This document shows positions 61,456 through 64,000 of a stretch of 64,000 nt of DNA, piece after piece. The notes beneath the pieces are model-generated. The model saw only the letters and a list, made by a program, of their open reading frames with translations, did no database searches and had not been told where the DNA came from. The DNA lies in assembly GCF_027271155.1 (NCBI RefSeq), contig NZ_CP114542.1:1798001-1862000 (forward strand), in the 5' to 3' direction. The DNA comes from Brevundimonas subvibrioides (GTDB lineage Bacteria; Pseudomonadota; Alphaproteobacteria; Caulobacterales; Caulobacteraceae). The stretch's first letter is position 1. Each line of letters begins with the position of its first letter. A program made the position numbers and the translations under genes.

Positions 61456-61481
61456 TTTCCCTCCCCCTCGGGGGAGGGAAA
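61456..61481. terminator. Bidirectional terminator between bactofilin and prfB
   Basis: A perfect 11-bp stem with CTCG loop, whose arms end in TTT and AAA (TTTCCCTCCCC / GGGGAGGGAAA), between convergent genes. Confidence 0.75.
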
Positions 61482-61490
61482 TCTGTCGCC

Positions 61491-62613
61491 CTAATCCACC
61501 GTGGAGCCGCGGGTCTCTCCGACCCGCGCCGCCAGGGCCGCGCCCATGAAGGCGTCCAGATCGCCGTCCAGCACCCCCTGGGTGTCCGACGTCTCGACCT
61601 CGGTCCGCAGGTCCTTGACCATCTGGTAGGGCTGCAGGACGTAGCTGCGGATCTGGTGCCCCCAGCCGATATCCGTCTTGGCATCGGCCAGGGCTTGCGC
61701 CGCCGCCTCGCGCTTCTGAAGCTCCAGCTCGTACAGACGCCCGCGCAGCATCTTCCAGGCCTGTTCCCGGTTCTGATGCTGCGAGCGTCCAGCCTGGCAG
61801 GCCACGACGGTGTTGGTCGGAATGTGCGTCAACCGCACGGCCGAGTCCGTCTTGTTGATGTGCTGGCCACCGGATCCTGACGCGCGATAGGTATCGGTCC
61901 GCACATCGGCCGGGTTGATGTCGATCTCGATGGTGTCGTCCACGACCGGCGAGACCCCGACCGAAGCGAACGAGGTGTGGCGCTTGGCCGCCGCGTCGTA
62001 GGGGCTGATCCGCACCAGCCGGTGTACGCCGGATTCCGACTTCAGCCAGCCATAGGCATTGGGGCCGCTGACCAGGATGGTCGCCGATTTGATCCCGGCC
62101 TGATCGCCGTCTTCCGACGCCTCGATCTCGACCTCGTAGCCGTGCGCCCTGGCCCAGCGCGAATACATCCGCAGCAGCATTCCGGCCCAGTCGCAGGACT
62201 CGGTGCCACCCGCGCCGGAGTTCACTTCCAGATAGGCGTCGTTGCCGTCGGCCTCGCCGGACAGAAGCGCCTCCAGCTCCGCGCGAGCCGCCCGGTCCTT
62301 GATGGCCTTCAGCTGCGCCCGCGCTTCTTCCAGCGTCGCCTCGTCGCCTTCCTCGTCGGCCATGTCGGCCAGCATGATGCCGTCCTCGAGGTCGCGCTCC
62401 ATGCCCTTGACGGTATTGATCTGGGCTTCCAGCTTCGAGCGCTCGCGGCTGACGGCCTGGGCTTCGTCGGGCCTGTCCCACAGCGTCGGGTCCTCGACCC
62501 GCGCGTTCAGCTCATCGAGCTTTCGGTTGGCGACATCCCAGTCAAAGACGCCTCCTGAGCAGAGCGACGCTCTGCTCGATGTCGGCCTTCATGGCCTCGA
62601 CATCCGGTCTCAT
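61491..62613 (-). CDS. prfB: Peptide chain release factor 2, expressed by +1 programmed frameshift
   Basis: Recognises UGA and UAA stops; about 373 aa. The first 23 codons run from ATG 62613 to CTT, followed by TGA (62544-62542); a +1 shift at CTT-TGAC continues as [16 protein letters not shown]. The catalytic GGQ is in [18 protein letters not shown]. The stop-reading tripeptide is SPY in [13 protein letters not shown], in place of the E. coli SPF. Lies downstream of the penicillin-binding protein gene, separated by a strong terminator. Confidence 0.95.
62541..62556 (-). other. RF2 autoregulatory +1 frameshift site
   Basis: AGGAGG-CGT-CTT-TGAC: an internal Shine-Dalgarno sequence three nucleotides before the CTT slip codon and the UGA-C stop context. 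This is the canonical RF2 element: low RF2 lets the ribosome slip and make more RF2. Confidence 0.92.
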
Positions 62614-62630
62614 CGCGAACTCCTGCGAAT

Positions 62631-62665
62631 GCAAAAAAGAAGACGGCGCGCCGGATGGCGCGCCG
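62631..62665 (-). terminator. Rho-independent terminator after the penicillin-binding protein gene
   Basis: A 9-bp stem (CGGCGCGCC / GGCGCGCCG) with a 4-nt loop, followed on the minus strand by TCTTCTTTTTTG. It is the best intrinsic terminator in the window and sits just upstream of prfB. Confidence 0.88.
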
Positions 62666-62688
62666 CTCATGGGGGTCTAGTTAGGCCG

Positions 62689-64000
62689 TCAGTACAGCCC
62701 GCTCAAGTCCTCGGCGGGTTCCTGTCTGGTCGGCGGTGGTGGAGAGGTCGGCTGGGCGGTCTGCCCAGACGTCACGCCGGCCGCCGCCTCGGCCTCGCGC
62801 TGGATGACGTCATTGTAGCTCTGGGGACCCTCCGGAGTGGCAGCCTCCTCGGCCTGGCGCTCGTCCTCGCGACGGCGTTCCGTGCCGGGCCGGAACGCTT
62901 CCTCGATGCCGTTGACGGTGCGGAAGATGGCCCCGCGCGGACGCACGAACGGACGGGCCGGCCGTTCCTTCAGGGCGTCCTCCATGAAGTCGATGAACAC
63001 CGGCACGGCGGCCGATGCACCGGCCTCGCCGGAACCCAGCGACCGGTTGTCGTCGAAGCCGATGAAAACCCCGACCACGATATCGGTCGTGAAGCCGACG
63101 AACCATGCGGAGCGGTACTCGTTGGTCGTCCCCGTCTTGCCCCCGACCCAACGCCCCAGGCCACGGGCGCTGGCGGCCGTCCCGCGCTGGACCACGCCCT
63201 CCAGCATGGAGCTGATCTGATAGGCGGTGATGGGGTCGATGACCTGGGTGCCGCGCGGCTCCAGGAACGGCGAGGCCTGGCCCGCAAAGGCGCGCGTACA
63301 GTCCCGGCACCGCCGCTGATCGGCGCGGTAGATGGTCTCGCCGTCGCGGTCCTGGACGTATTCGATCAGATAGGGGTTCACCCGCCGGCCGCCGTTCACA
63401 AAGGCCGAATAGGCGGCCGTCAGATTGTAGGGGGTGACTTCTCCCGCACCCAGCGAGACGGACAGGTTCGGCTGCAGATTGCTGGCCACGCCCATCCGGG
63501 CCGCCAGATCGACGACCTTCTGCATGCCGATGCTGTCGGCAAGACGAACGGTCATCACATTGCGCGACAGCTCAAGCCCCCGGCGCAGGGTCGAGGGGCC
63601 GTAGTAGCGGCGGCTGTAGTTCTCGGGTGTCCAGCGGCGACCGTTCGGCCCCCCGGCAAAACTGATCGGTCCATCGACGACGATCGAGGCGGGCGTGAAA
63701 TCGCCTTCCAGCGCAGCCGCATAGACGAAGGGCTTGAAGGAGGATCCCGGCTGTCTCTGGGCCTGGGTCGCGCGGTTGAAGCTGGACAGGGCATAGGAGT
63801 AACCGCCGACCATCGCCAGAACCCGCCCCGACTGGGGCTCGATCGCCACGAGCGCTCCGTTGACGGCCGGGACCTGCTTCAATGCGAACTGACCCGCCCG
63901 GGGCTCGACGAAGATCAGGTCGCCGCGCCGCAGCGGACGGCTGGCATTGGCCCAGGCCGCATCGGCCGTCAGCAGGGTGCCGGTATCGTCATCACGCGCG
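62689..64000 (-). CDS. mrcA: Class A penicillin-binding protein 1A, C-terminal part (5' end beyond window)
   Basis: Bifunctional peptidoglycan synthase; about 436 C-terminal residues are visible. Transpeptidase motifs: the active-site Ser in QPGSSFKPFVYAAAL and KTGTT in VGGKTGTTNEYRSAWFVGF. An OB-like insert is seen at the window edge (RRGDLIFVEPRAGQFALKQV). The glycosyltransferase domain must lie outside. The C-terminus is a disordered Glu/Pro tail ending DLSGLY. Confidence 0.92.
   Translation of the reverse strand, partial: ARDDDTGTLLTADAAWANASRPLRRGDLIFVEPRAGQFALKQVPAVNGALVAIEPQSGRVLAMVGGYSYALSSFNRATQAQRQPGSSFKPFVYAAALEGDFTPASIVVDGPISFAGGPNGRRWTPENYSRRYYGPSTLRRGLELSRNVMTVRLADSIGMQKVVDLAARMGVASNLQPNLSVSLGAGEVTPYNLTAAYSAFVNGGRRVNPYLIEYVQDRDGETIYRADQRRCRDCTRAFAGQASPFLEPRGTQVIDPITAYQISSMLEGVVQRGTAASARGLGRWVGGKTGTTNEYRSAWFVGFTTDIVVGVFIGFDDNRSLGSGEAGASAAVPVFIDFMEDALKERPARPFVRPRGAIFRTVNGIEEAFRPGTERRREDERQAEEAATPEGPQSYNDVIQREAEAAAGVTSGQTAQPTSPPPPTRQEPAEDLSGLY

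Noticed and set aside
61441..62481. 346-codon minus-strand frame overlapping prfB
   Set aside because: Out-of-frame shadow; the prfB frame carries GGQ and the frameshift junction.

Overview
High-GC chromosomal segment of an alphaproteobacterium, most likely Caulobacteraceae and plausibly Brevundimonas. The evidence is the circularly permuted two-piece tmRNA gene with a Caulobacter-like tag (AANDNF...), alphaproteobacterial LexA boxes (GTTC-N7-GTTC) before lexA, the gene orders tpiA-secG-pyrG and lexA/comEC-gltX-gltA, a fused PP2C phosphatase/Ser-Thr kinase, and a bactofilin-M23 peptidase pair. Genus is inference; no rRNA or tRNA gene was seen.

Layout. 1-8 kb: a TonB-dependent receptor broken by one nonsense codon, a secreted protein, a TPR/2OG-Fe(II) oxygenase, katG, pyrG. 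8-16 kb: secG, tpiA, a PpiD-type chaperone, trpE, trpGDC and SOS-controlled lexA. 16-24 kb: comEC, gltX, gltA, the phosphatase/kinase, ssrA (tmRNA) and sspB, the adaptor that delivers ssrA-tagged proteins to ClpXP. 24-32 kb: a broken C13 peptidase, cyclophilin plus RusA-like resolvase, fumC, a ccdAB-ATPase operon, YccF, DUF2171, DUF4169, EamA, Coq4 and RHH genes. 32-44 kb: SIMPL protein, UvrD/PcrA helicase, two small unknown genes, a REPIN-like inverted repeat, an O-antigen ligase-like protein, parE, rhlE, a diguanylate cyclase and plsC.

44-55 kb is one leftward run that looks like a single transcript: iscR-like regulator, cysteine desulfurase, sufB, unknown 122-aa gene, truncated sufC copy, antitoxin, toxin, complete sufC, sufD, sufS, sufT, sufA, metN, metI, metQ, tfoX. 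Nearly all neighbours overlap by 1-4 nt. A toxin-antitoxin cassette sits between sufB and sufC and has duplicated the first 116 bp of sufC, so an intact sufC is restored downstream and the chain of overlapping stops and starts is unbroken. This is the most unusual structure in the window.

55-64 kb: alpha/beta hydrolase, small secreted protein, DUF1343 (NamZ-like) and DOMON-like genes, tyrS, Bcp peroxiredoxin, M23 peptidase-bactofilin, prfB with an intact +1 programmed frameshift site, and the 3' part of a class A penicillin-binding protein running off the right edge.

Most of the window is core housekeeping. The accessory elements are the two toxin-antitoxin loci, the REPIN-like repeat and the two genes broken by single nonsense codons. 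Several convergent pairs end in shared CTAG or TTAG stops and several operons use 4-nt overlaps, so this genome is tightly packed.
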